Below, piece after piece: positions 1 to 10,351 of a stretch of 64,000 nucleotides of DNA (within the stretch, counting starts at the first letter, position 1; every line of letters begins with the position of its first letter). Made by a program: the position numbers and the translations under genes. The DNA comes from Neonectria sp. B-13 (lineage: Eukaryota; Ascomycota; Sordariomycetes; Hypocreales; Nectriaceae): the NCBI GenBank assembly GCA_002682825.1, contig NOKP01000032.1, positions 310,001 through 374,000 on the forward strand, in the 5' to 3' direction. The notes beneath the pieces are model-generated. The model was not told where the DNA came from. It did not search any database and worked only from the letters and a program-made list of their open reading frames with translations.

Positions 1-1033
1 GATATGTGAATGGGTGAATTATTACAGTATGTATTGTCTTGTATGCTGTTCATACATATATCGGTGCCGGTGATAGATCAAAACCTGCCGAGTTGGTCTC
101 AACAAAATATACAAGCAAAGTAATTCCAAATCTTATTGATAGGAGTGACAGCTAGTCGCACAAAAGATCACAAACCCAACGATTTTTGCCTCCCAAGGTG
201 AGACTGAATACATGTACAACGCCGAATAATAGAACGCCAGGCACTAAATAGAAACCCCTTTGCCTCTCAAATTGAAGCAGACTTCCACGACTTGAGATTC
301 TCACTACAAAAGGCTCATTCTAGCCCATGGCGAAGAAGTAGCAACATCTCAAAGCCGTCACCTTGTGCCATCTCATTCGAGCATAGGAACACCAGCATCC
401 AACCGGTATCTGAGAAATCCCCAATCCTTGTAACCTCTGCCGCCTTAATTTTTGTCGTCTGTTGAAACCTCTCATCATCACCATATGACCATGAGTTGGC
501 TGCTCGCAAAGCATTACTCACACTCATGCCAGGTAGTCTGGAATATCTCGTCAAAACTTATGAAGTTGTCCACCCACTGGTTGGAGGGTCTCCGGACTCG
601 GCATGACCTGAGGCCTGGTCTAGATGAGAGGTGGGCGAGTCTGGTTCCAATCTGCCGAGCACGGTACAGGATCCTTCTCCATCCGCACCTGGAGCAAGAC
701 AATCTTCTTGGTGGCTTTGGGAGGCCGTTGACTGGATCGGAGACAATGAGTGCGATACATGGAGCGGCAATGTAAAAGACGGAGGGAATAAAATGGCGAG
801 CGGCGCTACCTGGTGAGCGTTACTTATCAATTCTCAACCACGGTTCCTCTCGCACCGTGGCGGCTCTATGAACTTGAAATCTCCGAATGCCCTTTCACAA
901 GAGCACTATGAGAAGTGACAAAAGGGCGACCATGGATAAAAGGTTGAACCCTCACAATCTGGGCTCCTGGAAGTGGAACATGATTCGGATGGGCATTATA
1001 TCTTTCAACGGATGCACTATCACAAGTTAACAG
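1..1033. other. Gene-poor left edge
   Basis: Several overlapping open frames of 60-107 codons exist on both strands between about 315 and 830, but none shows a domain, a plausible start context or a protein-like composition I recognise. The stretch 1-300 is AT-rich. I see no supportable gene; it may be 3' flank of the UbiX-like gene plus an unrelated edge. Confidence 0.5.
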
Positions 1034-1801
1034 CTACTGCTGTCCCTTTCTTGACTTTTTCTCTTCCCAATTAAACCCCTCCCAACGGGTACTCTTATCT
1101 TGCTGCCAATCAACCAGTTTCAAGTCCAACATATCAATCATTCTCATAACGCTTTGATCAACTAGGTCTTGAATTGAGCTGGGCCTCGTGTAGAATGCCA
1201 TAACGGGTGGGAAGACGACAGCATTTGCCTTTGTCACCGCCAACATGTTTTCCAGGTGTATGCTGGTCAGGGGTGTTTCCCTGGCGACAAGCACTAGCCT
1301 CCGTCTCTCCTTGAGTGTCACGCTTGCCGCCCGAACAATCAAATCGCTGTCATAGCCCATCCGTATTCCTGCAAGTGTTTTCATGCTGCAGGGTACTACA
1401 ATCATGCCGTCTGTATGGAAAGACCCCGATGATATGGAAGCCGACATGTCTAGTGGTGAATATGTCGCAGAAGCAAGTGATTCCAGATACTGAGGCGAGT
1501 CATTTGGAGCATCAAGCTCGTATTTGAGCGTCGCGCTGCCCCATTTGGATAATATCAGATGCGTCTCCACGTGTAACTCGCGCAAGCGTTGTAGAAGAGC
1601 TACTGCTAAGGGTGAACCTGTCGCACCTGTGACAGCAACGATGATGCGCGGCAGACGGCCGTTGGGCGGGTGCGAGGCGCGTTGGTGACTGGTTTGGAAG
1701 GATCGTTTAGAAATTAAGTGACGTTTAGTGAAGTGTCGTAGGAATGGCTGTCTTGAATGAGGAAATAAGAGTTGCATTTTGGCGGTAGAGACTTGATTCA
1801 T
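1034..1801 (-). CDS. UbiX/Pad1-type flavin prenyltransferase, mitochondrial
   Basis: A 255-residue intron-less protein of the UbiX/PAD1 family, which attaches a dimethylallyl group to FMN to make prenyl-FMN, the cofactor of UbiD decarboxylases. The first 45 or so residues are rich in Arg, Ser and His and lack acids, as in a mitochondrial presequence. The flavoprotein fold follows, with the family's VTGATGSP loop near residues 57-64, the PCSMKTLAGI segment in the middle, and the TPL...NM...FP..AFYTRP block near the C-terminus. Length fits fungal Pad1. It is transcribed divergently from a UbiD-family gene 1.2 kb away, the expected functional partner. A second Met at codon 9 could also be the start. 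Family assignment is firm; which UbiD it serves is inferred from position. Confidence 0.93.
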   Translation of the reverse strand: MNQVSTAKMQLLFPHSRQPFLRHFTKRHLISKRSFQTSHQRASHPPNGRLPRIIVAVTGATGSPLAVALLQRLRELHVETHLILSKWGSATLKYELDAPNDSPQYLESLASATYSPLDMSASISSGSFHTDGMIVVPCSMKTLAGIRMGYDSDLIVRAASVTLKERRRLVLVARETPLTSIHLENMLAVTKANAVVFPPVMAFYTRPSSIQDLVDQSVMRMIDMLDLKLVDWQQDKSTRWEGFNWEEKKSRKGQQ

Positions 1802-2232
1802 ATCAGGATGCCTAAATGATTGGAAGTATGCTTTGGTTCTCTGAGTCCTTTTAAAGTCGGGTCATTGTCATGTCGCAGGCTTACTAGAGTACTAATTGAG
1901 TGTTGGTGAGAACTGGGTCTTTGAGCCAGCCGAGCCCCGTACGGACAGCTAACAATGTTCTTTGCTGACTATACCAAGCTGTGTCTCACCTCAGTACTCT
2001 CTTAAGATCGAATGAGCTGACTGAAATTACCCTAACAGACCCTTCTCATTATGTGTGATAGTGTCTGGTATCTAACACAGAGATTTCTACACGGCCAATT
2101 TGCTCAAAAGTCGGGCATTAACCAGACAAGGTGTGACGAAGCATTACCAAGGGTTTTACAGATGATAAGTCATACACTTCGTAATTGCAATTCTCCAGCA
2201 ACTTAGAGAGTTTCCCAATGGTGTAATTGGCG

Positions 2233-2481
2233 CTAGTTTCAGCCTTTCGGCGAGTCGACCGACGCATACGAGCCTTGCGTTTCTGTACCCTGTATTGTAG
2301 ACTCGGGCTAGTTTCGGCCGCTCGGCGAGTCTACTTACGCAGACGAAACGTGGTTTAATGTGTCAATGTCGGCCTCTCGGCGAATCGACCGACGCATACG
2401 AGCTTTGCGTTTCTGTGCCCTGTATCGTGTAGACTCTTGCCACATTCGGTCTCTCGGCGAGCCCACCCTCCGCTAGTTTCC
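2233..2481. repeat. Tandem TCGGCGA repeats in the UbiX/UbiD promoter gap
   Basis: The 1.2 kb gap (1802-3013) between the divergent UbiX and UbiD genes contains four copies of TCGGCGA, starting at 2247, 2322, 2377 and 2454, so spacings of 75, 55 and 77. The segment around 2247-2304 recurs with few changes at 2377-2436 (shared core CGACCGACGCATACGAGC), so a block of about 130 bp was duplicated. A GCTAGTTTC element precedes the units at about 2233, 2308 and 2473. The CGG-containing core could be a Zn2Cys6 regulator site; that is inference. The rest of the gap shows nothing recognisable. Confidence 0.75.
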
Positions 2482-3013
2482 GACGAGTGGAATTCAGCAT
2501 TGTATCTCATTTACCTTTCTGATACGCCATATTCCCTAGCTTGATATCTACTACCGAATTTCAACGAGTCATTCTACATAATCTTCCCAAATATTGAAGG
2601 CATTTGGAACGCCTAGCGCGCCCCCAGCTGAACCAAAGACATCTTAATTCAAGAACGCCTAACAGAATTAGGTACCAAAGACAAGGAAGTAAAAATCAGC
2701 TTGTGTGTCGTTTGATAAGGTAACCATCTCTCCAAAATTATAAATCAGTGTCAATGGGGTTTAGAGGAAGAAATATGCTAAACCTTAGCCAGGAATAAAT
2801 ATCCCTTGCTGTACAGAGTGAATTGGCTAGGGTGATGCAGCATTACTTAACAGAACTAACCATTACCAAAGAAACCCAAGGGTCCTGGGCCGACCCCAGA
2901 GTATCCATACTCCTCGTTCGGCTGAGCAGCAGCGTATCCGCAGGTACTCTTCACGAAATATAAGTCTAACCGAAGCCCCGAGACGAACAATTGTTTAGGT
3001 CAAAGAATAAAAA

Positions 3014-4594
3014 ATGCTTCGGCCAACCCTCGCTTCACGTTTTTCGCCCGGCAGACAGTCACGTCGCAATGCACTCCGCTTCTTGTCCGGGCCTGCTTCT
3101 GCCCCGCCGCATCTTGACTTTCGCGTGTTTGTCGACACACTGCGCAAGGATGGAGATCTCGCCGACATAGGTGTTGAAGTCGACCCAAAACTTGAGGTGG
3201 CGGCTACCATCCGCCTCGCCTACGAGCAGCGTACAAAGGCACCACTGTTCAACAACGTGAAGGGGTCGAAGGATGGACTATTTCGTATCCTCGGTGCGCC
3301 AGCGGGTCTCTCCAGCAATCCTAAATTTCCATACCGAAGACTTGCACGTCACCTCGGCCTTCCGAGCGAAGCCGGTCCTAAGGAGATCATGGACAAGATG
3401 CTCTCGGCTAAGGGTGAAAAGCCCCTGTCTCCCATTCATGTGTCAACCGGACCTTGTAAGGAAACGATCATTATGGGCGACGACGTCGACCTCACCAAGT
3501 TGCCAGCTCCCCTCCTAAACCAGGCCGACGGAGGTAGCTACATCCAAACCATGGGTATCAACATCTTACCACATCCCACCGAGCCATGGATCAATTGGTC
3601 GATTGCACGAGCAATGGTGTATGATAAAACACGCCTAGTTGGCCTTGTCATGAAGCCACAGCACATTGCCCGCATCTTCGAAGCATGGAAAAAGACTGGG
3701 CGTGACGTACCCTACGCCATAGCCCTCGGCGCACCGCCTATTGCTACTATGGCAGCCAGTATGCCGCTCCCGGAGGGCGTTTCGGAGGCCGAGTACGTCG
3801 GCGCGCTCTGTGGCGCCCCTTTGGAGCTGGTCAAATGCGAAACAAATGATATCTACGTCCCCGCCAATAGCGAAATCGTGCTGGAGGGCACTATTTCCAT
3901 CACCGACACGGCCAAAGAAGGCCCTTTCGGCGAGATGCACGGCTACAGCTTCCTGGACGAGAACTCCATGCAACCCCTCTACACCGTCAAGGCTATTACA
4001 CACCGCAATGACCCTATTCTCCCCGTGTGCGTACCTGGTCGCGCAAACCTCGGCCCGGACGAGACACATACGATGATCGGAACACTGGCTTCTGCTGAGA
4101 TCCGCCAGCTGCTACAAGACCACGGCTTCCCTGTAACTCAAGTTTTCGCCTTGTTCGAGACGCAGGTCATCTGGGCAGCCGTGCAAGTTGACCGTAAGAA
4201 GCTGGCGGAATTGGGTACGAACGCAAGTGACTTTTGCACCAAGATGGGCGACCTCGTGTTCCGCAATAAGTGTGGAATGCAGATTCACCGTCTGCTAGTG
4301 GTCGGCGATGATATCAATCCTTTTGACATGGCTGATGTGACTTGGGCATTTGCGACTCGGTGTAGGCCAGCGATGGACGAGTTCCACTTTGAAGATGTCC
4401 CAGCCTACCCCCTTGTTCCGTATATGTCGCATGGCCCTGGGACGAAGCTTACGGGTGGAAAGGTTGTGGCGAACTGTCTGTTACCTGAGGAGTATGAGGG
4501 TACGCAAGGCTGGGTCACATGCGATTTTGAGAACGGATATCCTGAGGAGATCAAGAAAAGGGTACTGAGCAGGCGAGACGAATTTGGCTTGTGA
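3014..4594 (+). CDS. UbiD-family (Fdc1-like) prenyl-FMN decarboxylase
   Basis: A 526-residue single-exon protein matching ferulic/cinnamic acid decarboxylase Fdc1 over its length (fungal Fdc1 is about 500 residues). These enzymes reversibly decarboxylate alpha,beta-unsaturated acids using prenyl-FMN. The catalytic Glu-Arg-Glu triad is visible: Arg199 in SIARAMV, and Glu302 and Glu307 in EGPFGEMHGY, with the spacing of the known fungal enzyme. The first 26 or so residues (Arg/Ser-rich, no acids) look like a mitochondrial presequence, as in yeast Fdc1. It shares a promoter gap with the UbiX-type gene that would supply its cofactor. The substrate cannot be read from sequence: phenylacrylate detoxification is the default, but in this context a branched unsaturated acid from the catabolic cluster is also possible. 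The start is the only in-frame Met before the conserved region. Confidence 0.94.
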   Translation: MLRPTLASRFSPGRQSRRNALRFLSGPASAPPHLDFRVFVDTLRKDGDLADIGVEVDPKLEVAATIRLAYEQRTKAPLFNNVKGSKDGLFRILGAPAGLSSNPKFPYRRLARHLGLPSEAGPKEIMDKMLSAKGEKPLSPIHVSTGPCKETIIMGDDVDLTKLPAPLLNQADGGSYIQTMGINILPHPTEPWINWSIARAMVYDKTRLVGLVMKPQHIARIFEAWKKTGRDVPYAIALGAPPIATMAASMPLPEGVSEAEYVGALCGAPLELVKCETNDIYVPANSEIVLEGTISITDTAKEGPFGEMHGYSFLDENSMQPLYTVKAITHRNDPILPVCVPGRANLGPDETHTMIGTLASAEIRQLLQDHGFPVTQVFALFETQVIWAAVQVDRKKLAELGTNASDFCTKMGDLVFRNKCGMQIHRLLVVGDDINPFDMADVTWAFATRCRPAMDEFHFEDVPAYPLVPYMSHGPGTKLTGGKVVANCLLPEEYEGTQGWVTCDFENGYPEEIKKRVLSRRDEFGL

Positions 4595-4817
4595 GCATTG
4601 TCCGATTTAGTGCACCTTGGGTAAAAGAGCGTACCGTGGCATGAACACATTTTCTACCTGACTTACCCGCTTTGACAGGTTGTGATAGTGATTGACATTG
4701 CCACTAACGTCCAGCTACCTAGGTCTTTATACTGATGCTTTGCCATGATTTGTATTGGGACTTAAGTGGCAAGTCACAAAATATTGTTTCTAATCCTTAC
4801 GGGCTGTAGGGTGACAA

Positions 4818-4823
4818 CCTCGG
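4818..4823. promoter_or_regulatory. CCTCGG element upstream of DUF4419 gene
   Basis: A single CCTCGG lies in the 562-base gap between the UbiD stop (4594) and the DUF4419 start (5157), about 335 bases upstream. One hexamer in a gap this size is not significant alone. The rest of the gap shows no recognisable feature. Confidence 0.3.
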
Positions 4824-5156
4824 GTGGTCTGACATAACACTTCAGTTCCAGGCAACCAACAGTAACTTACGACAACCCCGCACGAGTTTCATGTTAAATA
4901 CAGTCACGACCAACGCCAAGACAAAGCTATTCAGAGACACTATTTGCTTTTACATTTATCTCGCAATGTTTGCTTCTGAGAGGTGACAGCCCCCGTACCA
5001 CACAAATGTCCACAAAATACTGACATTTTATCAAACTCAACGACAGATAACGTAACAATCAAGAAACAAGAAACAAGACACAACTCAACCCTAGCCTCAG
5101 CGGACCTCTCTTTCTATCAAACGCCAAAGAGGCCCTTGACACCTCCCAACATCACC

Positions 5157-6275
5157 ATGCCCGTCACCCTATCCCTCGTCGACCACCCTGCCAAGCCCTG
5201 GGAAGCCCCCAGAGTCACGACCCCCGAGGACCTCCTCAAGGAAGCGAGCCCTAAAGACTTCCGCCGTTGTGAGCGCATCATTCAAAGCTCATTTTCCGGT
5301 CGCACCCTTGAAGAACACCACACATCGCCCTCTAAGAACGGCTTCGTCTGGGCCGCCTATCACGCGTACAGCGACCACCATCATCTGACAATCCGCCCTG
5401 ATGACATCTGGTTCTCCATTCTGGCGCAGCTAAGCTTCTATATCAACGCCAATGCTGAGAAGCTACGCTCTTTCTTTGTCGAGCACGAAGGGCAGAAGGA
5501 ACTTGAGGTCATTGCCGTCGGGTCTTTGTACACCGTGGATTTTGGAGACCTTGCTGAGCGCATGACGCATATGATCGCCAAGAACGTCAAGGACGCTGAG
5601 TTGCGCACTTGGGTCATGCCCGCATTTTCCACAACCTCCGACACGGATCGCGTTGTCGCATCGGTGCTGTTCATGGGTGCCATGCAGAAGTATTTCTCCT
5701 ACACGATGAGCTTGACCTGCGGTATCCCTTCCGTGACGCTGCTCGGCGAGGTTGCGGATTACGAGAACATTCTGGTGCGGTTAGACAAACTGCAGCAGTT
5801 GGGTGACGAACCTACCCAGTTTGCCGAAATGCTGAGGCCTATCCTGCGCTACATGATTCTCTCCTTCAGAGAATCTGCCAACCCGGAGGTCATCAGCTTC
5901 TGGAACAAGATCGCAACTAAGCACGAGGTGTCTAGTGGCGATGACTATATGTCTGGCTGGATTACCGCATTTTGCTACTGGAGCGCTGAAGGACAGGCGA
6001 AGTACCGCCTAGCCCAAGATTGCGTGCTTGACGAAGTCAACTATCCCAACGTCGATATTGGGGACGTGCCAGGAGGCTTCGCTACTGTGCCTGTCATGGT
6101 TGACGACAATGGCACCGTATTCAAGTGCACCATGCTAGCGGGCTCTGTCGGCATACAAGGTCTTCCTCAGAATACGCCAGAGGGACTATCTGATGAACAA
6201 GTGCCCAGTACGGAGAGTCAGCCAGCTCTCACTCGAGTCCAACCCCTGACTGGGTGGTTCATGTATGAGACGTAG
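5157..6275 (+). CDS. DUF4419-domain protein, C-terminus out of frame
   Basis: A 372-residue protein of the fungal DUF4419 family, whose function is unknown. Family blocks include FVWAAYHAYSDHHHLTIRPD with the following W(F)SILAQ segment, the FGDLAERMTHMI region, FSTTSDTDRVVASVLFMGAMQKYFSY, and a C-terminal GWFMYE. I chose the Met at 5157 (ATCACCATG context) rather than an in-frame Met at 4983, because the intervening 58 codons are low-complexity and not family-like. The frame stops immediately after GWFMYET, yet a shifted frame continues without a stop for 51 codons of coiled-coil-like acidic sequence (see the next feature), so the annotated end may result from a one-base indel. It follows UbiD on the same strand by 0.56 kb. 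No catalytic role can be assigned. Confidence 0.8.
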   Translation: MPVTLSLVDHPAKPWEAPRVTTPEDLLKEASPKDFRRCERIIQSSFSGRTLEEHHTSPSKNGFVWAAYHAYSDHHHLTIRPDDIWFSILAQLSFYINANAEKLRSFFVEHEGQKELEVIAVGSLYTVDFGDLAERMTHMIAKNVKDAELRTWVMPAFSTTSDTDRVVASVLFMGAMQKYFSYTMSLTCGIPSVTLLGEVADYENILVRLDKLQQLGDEPTQFAEMLRPILRYMILSFRESANPEVISFWNKIATKHEVSSGDDYMSGWITAFCYWSAEGQAKYRLAQDCVLDEVNYPNVDIGDVPGGFATVPVMVDDNGTVFKCTMLAGSVGIQGLPQNTPEGLSDEQVPSTESQPALTRVQPLTGWFMYET

Positions 6276-6430
6276 CTGCCTCTGCGGCTCGACAGCAGGA
6301 GATAGAGGAATTAGAGGCTGAACTGGATGAAAACACGGAGAAGATGAACAATGATGCGCCGTTTGATAGGGAACAGTTTGATCGAGACATGGATTTACTA
6401 CGACGCATAGAAGAACTGGAGGCATTTTAA
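6275..6430 (+). pseudogene. Frame-shifted C-terminal tail of the DUF4419 gene
   Basis: Immediately after the DUF4419 stop, the frame beginning with GCT at 6275 stays open to TAA at 6428. It encodes an Ala/Glu-rich tail containing QQEIEELEAELDENTE and ending LLRRIEELEAF, the kind of amphipathic helix seen at the ends of fungal proteins. Adding one base near 6272 would join it to GWFMYET. A 33-60 nt intron ending at CGACAG (6294) is possible, but it would remove the conserved GWFMYE. A recent disabling mutation, a sequencing error and chance are the alternatives. Confidence 0.5.
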
Positions 6431-7997
6431 TTGCTTGCGCCATGAATCGCATGAAGGGGGGAGGAGATGAACACGAGTCTTCCCAATGTTTTGCCGATCT
6501 AAGATTATAGCCAGTTCCTATTCAAAATCAAACTTTGGGGTTGAATCACCCCAAACTACATCAACTCCTGCCTTATAAACTGTTTTCTGCCGACCATCAG
6601 AGACATCGCGTGATCCACAATAGATGATATTCTTCACATGGTTTGTGGCCAGGAATGGTGCTCATTAACTGATGCCAGCTTGAGCCAGTCATCATTAATG
6701 CAGCCAAGACATCAAGATAGCGATCTTCATAGGCTGATGGTGTGTCAAGATCGTCATGAGCGTCAAGCCATAGGACGCTTAAGGGCCCGCCGCCGACCCA
6801 GTGGTTGTAAAGGCCAACATAGTAAGGGGCGATAACAATCGTAATAAAAGTCAGGGCTATACTGTTGACTCATGGGTGTAGAATGGGAGCGTGTAAAAAG
6901 ATGTGAGGTTAAATGCTGTATGCTGCTAGAAGAATGAATGAATGAGTGGAATGATATATTACACAGCCTATGTTAGTACTAATCTTAGCATTTAACTTTA
7001 ACTATGTAGAAAAATAATAAATAAAAACAACTCTATAGAAAGTATAAGTAAAACAGTCGGGTTTAACCTGGGAGTATGGGTAGATTCAGAGGTATAAGTT
7101 ATATGATCAAATTAATTAGGACATAATAGTAAGCAATGTGGATTACAATGATAATGTACAATGTTAAGTTATTGTATAACTAAGTGGGATCATGAGATGA
7201 CCTCACAGTAGGTTGTTAAAAGTGAGTCTGTCATGGTTCTGCTGGTTGTGACCGCCTGGCCTCAACCTGAACCGTGACACTAGTGGTCTGATGAACCCAG
7301 GGCCTAGGGCTGGTGGTCTAACGGTCCTGACCAGGCCGGCCTATCCGGAGCTTGTTAGGGTCCCTGGCAGCAGCCCGAACTCTGACGCTGGGGCTGGAAT
7401 GTTGGTCTTAAGGTCATTCTATGATTTGATATACTAGGTTACGATCCTTTAGGGCTGCGGTTCTCCCGTCAGGGGTGAGCCAAGTCCCGGAATGCATCTT
7501 CTTGGCAGTGCTAAGGCAGCCTTTTGTCCATACTGGCTCTACTAAGCAAAGACACAGTACCTTGAGACGCAGAGATCATTGCTTATCATGACGCTCATTG
7601 GAGGGGAGTCTAGCCACGGACCAAACTCCGCTCCATTACCTTGTATGTGGAGTTGCGGACTTTCAATAGCTTGGCGGAGTTGCTTATGCCCACTATAGTC
7701 TAACAACTCCGCAGAAAGCTTATTTACAAAGACATCATCAGCTGTTTGTTTATGTGGCCATGATTAGCTTCGCTCATCACAGTATTCAGCTAAGATGAAA
7801 GTCCGCTCTGTACTACGCGTCTTTCTCGTACCGCTCAGAAACCATAGGCACCATCGAGAGTGACAGGAATTGACCTCCACAATTTCCTCCGTATATAAAT
7901 CCATCTGCCCCAGAACTCAAATACCTTCAGCATCCCAACTGCCACTCAGTCATACTTCGTTACCAGCCCAAGATCAAAGCCAACAGCCTCAATCAAA
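6431..7997. other. Long intergenic stretch with AT-rich core and a TATA box
   Basis: No gene is supportable here. Bases 6900-7190 are markedly AT-rich with short repeated words, as in decayed (possibly RIP-mutated) intergenic DNA, while 7220-7420 is GC-richer, with several CCTGG/CCAGG-like words but no reading frame. A consensus TATATAAA at 7892-7899 lies about 100 bases before the start codon of the following MDR gene and is the likely core promoter. No CCTCGG element was seen. Confidence 0.55.
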
Positions 7998-9128
7998 ATG
8001 GTGTCAGATACCCCATCCCAACAGGAAGCCTTGGTTCTCTCCCACATTGGAGAACCGATGACCCTTGAGATACGACCGGTACCCAGAGCAGGGCCTGGTA
8101 GTGTTGTCATCCGCGTACTCGCAGCATCGGTCAGAGCGAATACCCCAATTGTCTATCGAAACCCAGAGAGTGGGCACCCTCTACCTCTCCCATTTGTGCC
8201 GGGCTTCATCTGTATCGGCAGGGTCGTCGACACAGGACCTGACGCAACAAAATTGAAGCCGGGTCAACTGATGTTTTTCGATCCTTACATCGTGGGCCGA
8301 GATGGTTCCGATTCGAAGTACGTTTCGGGCCTTATGGAGAGTCCCGACGAAGGTAGCCAGAAACTTTCTCGTGGCGAATGGCGGGATTCAACCTACGCCA
8401 AATACGCAAAGTTGCCACTAGAGAACTGCCATCCACTCGAAGAACAGCGTCTGCTCGGAGAACCCAAAGACGGAGGCTTGGGGTACAGCTTGGACGATCT
8501 TACCCATCTTTTCAGCATGCTGATACCATTCGGCGGACTTGCCGACATTGAGATCAAGGCTGGTGAAACCATCATCATTGCCCCAGCTACGGGCCGATAC
8601 GGCAGTGCTGCTGTGCACATCGCCCTAGCCATAGGGGCTCGTGTCATTGCTATGGGGCGCAATGCCGCCGTCCTCTCACAACTTGACACTATCAGCTCGC
8701 GCCTCAGTACAGTAAGAGTCACCAACGACATCGATAAGGACACTGCGGCGCTGCGCTCTGTGGCTCCAGAAGGTGTGGATGCTTTCTGGGACATGTCGCC
8801 GCCAGCAGCTGGGACCTCGACCCATTTCCGCAGTTGTTTAAACGTCCTGAAGAGCGGCGCGCGAATAACTCTCATGGGCAGTGTTGTGTCCGGGGTCAGC
8901 TTTAGCTACATGGATTTATTGATGGGTAAGCTCACAATTAAAGGAACATGGATGTGCACCCGGGACCAAACGATCAGGCTCCTTCGGATGGTTGAGTCTG
9001 GAGCATTGCCACTTGGAGAAAAGGCGGGAATGGGACCTGTTAGACGCTTTCAGCTTGAACAGTGGGAGGAGGCCTTAAATGCGGCTGTTGAACATACTGA
9101 ACCTGGGGAGATAGTTATTGCCCCATAG
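7998..9128 (+). CDS. Medium-chain dehydrogenase/reductase, apparently zinc-free
   Basis: A 376-residue intron-less MDR-superfamily oxidoreductase. An N-terminal GroES-like part runs to about residue 150 (VPRAGPGSVVIRVLAASV, then VPGFICIGRV). The Rossmann part has the nucleotide-binding APATGRYGSAAVHIALAIGA turn around residues 198-217. The usual catalytic Cys/His/Glu ligands and the four-Cys structural zinc loop are missing, so it resembles quinone-oxidoreductase-type or other zinc-independent members. The start at 7998 (CAAAATGG) is preceded by a TATA box about 100 bases upstream. It lies about 2.3 kb before the next gene and lacks the CCTCGG element, so membership of the catabolic cluster is uncertain. 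The substrate is unknown; NAD(P)H-dependent reduction of a carbonyl or an enone is the family expectation. Confidence 0.85.
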   Translation: MVSDTPSQQEALVLSHIGEPMTLEIRPVPRAGPGSVVIRVLAASVRANTPIVYRNPESGHPLPLPFVPGFICIGRVVDTGPDATKLKPGQLMFFDPYIVGRDGSDSKYVSGLMESPDEGSQKLSRGEWRDSTYAKYAKLPLENCHPLEEQRLLGEPKDGGLGYSLDDLTHLFSMLIPFGGLADIEIKAGETIIIAPATGRYGSAAVHIALAIGARVIAMGRNAAVLSQLDTISSRLSTVRVTNDIDKDTAALRSVAPEGVDAFWDMSPPAAGTSTHFRSCLNVLKSGARITLMGSVVSGVSFSYMDLLMGKLTIKGTWMCTRDQTIRLLRMVESGALPLGEKAGMGPVRRFQLEQWEEALNAAVEHTEPGEIVIAP

Positions 9129-10351
9129 GTCAGATGTGGGAATAAGAATAGGGGAAACCCTCGTGGTTTAGTGGTGTCCGCTAGGACAAACGGGGAATGG
9201 AACCCGAGACCCTGACTCGTAGAAACCAGGAAAGAGGCATCTACCTCTATAAATAATGGGATCTTGTGATCAGGGAGATGTGATGATTGGGGAAGTTGCT
9301 GGGAATTCTATTAGAAGCTGGTCTTGTGCTTATGTTATTAGAGGGTTTGTCACCGCTTGAGGTTTTCCCATCGATAACTTACTGTATTCTCATTAGAAAA
9401 GAGACTGGTGTTTAAGATCTACTTAGCTAGGTATGAATCAAAATGAAATAAAATAAAATAAAAGAGGAATAAAGGGGGAATGAAGACAATGGAATGAGGG
9501 GAATGACTAAAAGGGAAGAAGAGGAGAGTGGTTCTTCCTAAAGAATGTTATTATATCACTGACTATTAGCATGCTAACAGATATCCCTAAATTTCCCACC
9601 AACGCTTAGGTTGTCTCTTGTGGGGGTGTCAACCGTTGGGTATGAGTATTTCCAAGCTTGCAGAAAGTTTCAGGTTGGTCTGATAATGGTGGAGATATTG
9701 GGACCGTGATCGGCCTCATGGGATAGTATGATGGACCTAAGGACGAGGTGGTGCTTCACGGTTGTAACACACTTCTTAGAAGCATACCCGCGATGAACTA
9801 AGTATTACACGAATGGACGAATATAACTCAAGCATCAAGGACGAGCAACCCCGTTTTGTAACTCCCAATTACGGTACATCCAATGCTGCCCGAACATTAG
9901 AGCCTGCCGATACCCTTGCATGTCGGCGTTCTACACCCAACCTCAGTGGAATTCTCAGCGAAGACCTGGCCAGTTGTCATGATGGCGAACCAATGCCAAC
10001 AAGCCGTGTTTGCCATTTCGCTCTGAAGAAACTATCACAAAGCTGCTACTATTCCGACTAATTGCCCGAAGCGGCCAACGCTTTTCCGTCAATCACAGTT
10101 CTCAGTCCAACCAAGCAAAACTCTCACACGACGTCCCTGATTGATTTGTGTGTTACTAGGAAAATAAAAACGATGACCTGGGAATCAAATGCTATTTCTA
10201 CACAGTAAGTTCATAAAGCTTATTTATCACAGCCCCAGGGAGTTCAAGCATAGTTTTACTAGCTGTTCGAATTGTTATCACCAGTCCTTCCCTCGCCCCC
10301 GGGCAACTTGGGTTATTTGATCGACAAGGAATAGAGATATAATGCTACACT
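9129..10351. other. Intergenic: tRNA-like remnant and purine tract
   Basis: At 9158-9230 a short stretch has an A-box-like TGGTTTAGTGG on the plus strand and a B-box-like GGGTTCCATTCCC on the minus strand. This suggests a rearranged tRNA or SINE relic, but no cloverleaf can be folded. Bases 9431-9535 form a strongly purine-biased tract on the plus strand. An 82-codon open frame at 9813-10061 has no recognisable features. No supportable gene was found. Confidence 0.45.

Noticed and set aside
315..830. Several overlapping open frames of 61-107 codons
   Set aside because: They overlap on both strands, have no start context, domain or protein-like composition, and are expected by chance.
9813..10061. 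82-codon open frame on the plus strand
   Set aside because: No recognisable motif, no neighbouring exon that would extend it, and no promoter signal; not enough to call a gene.
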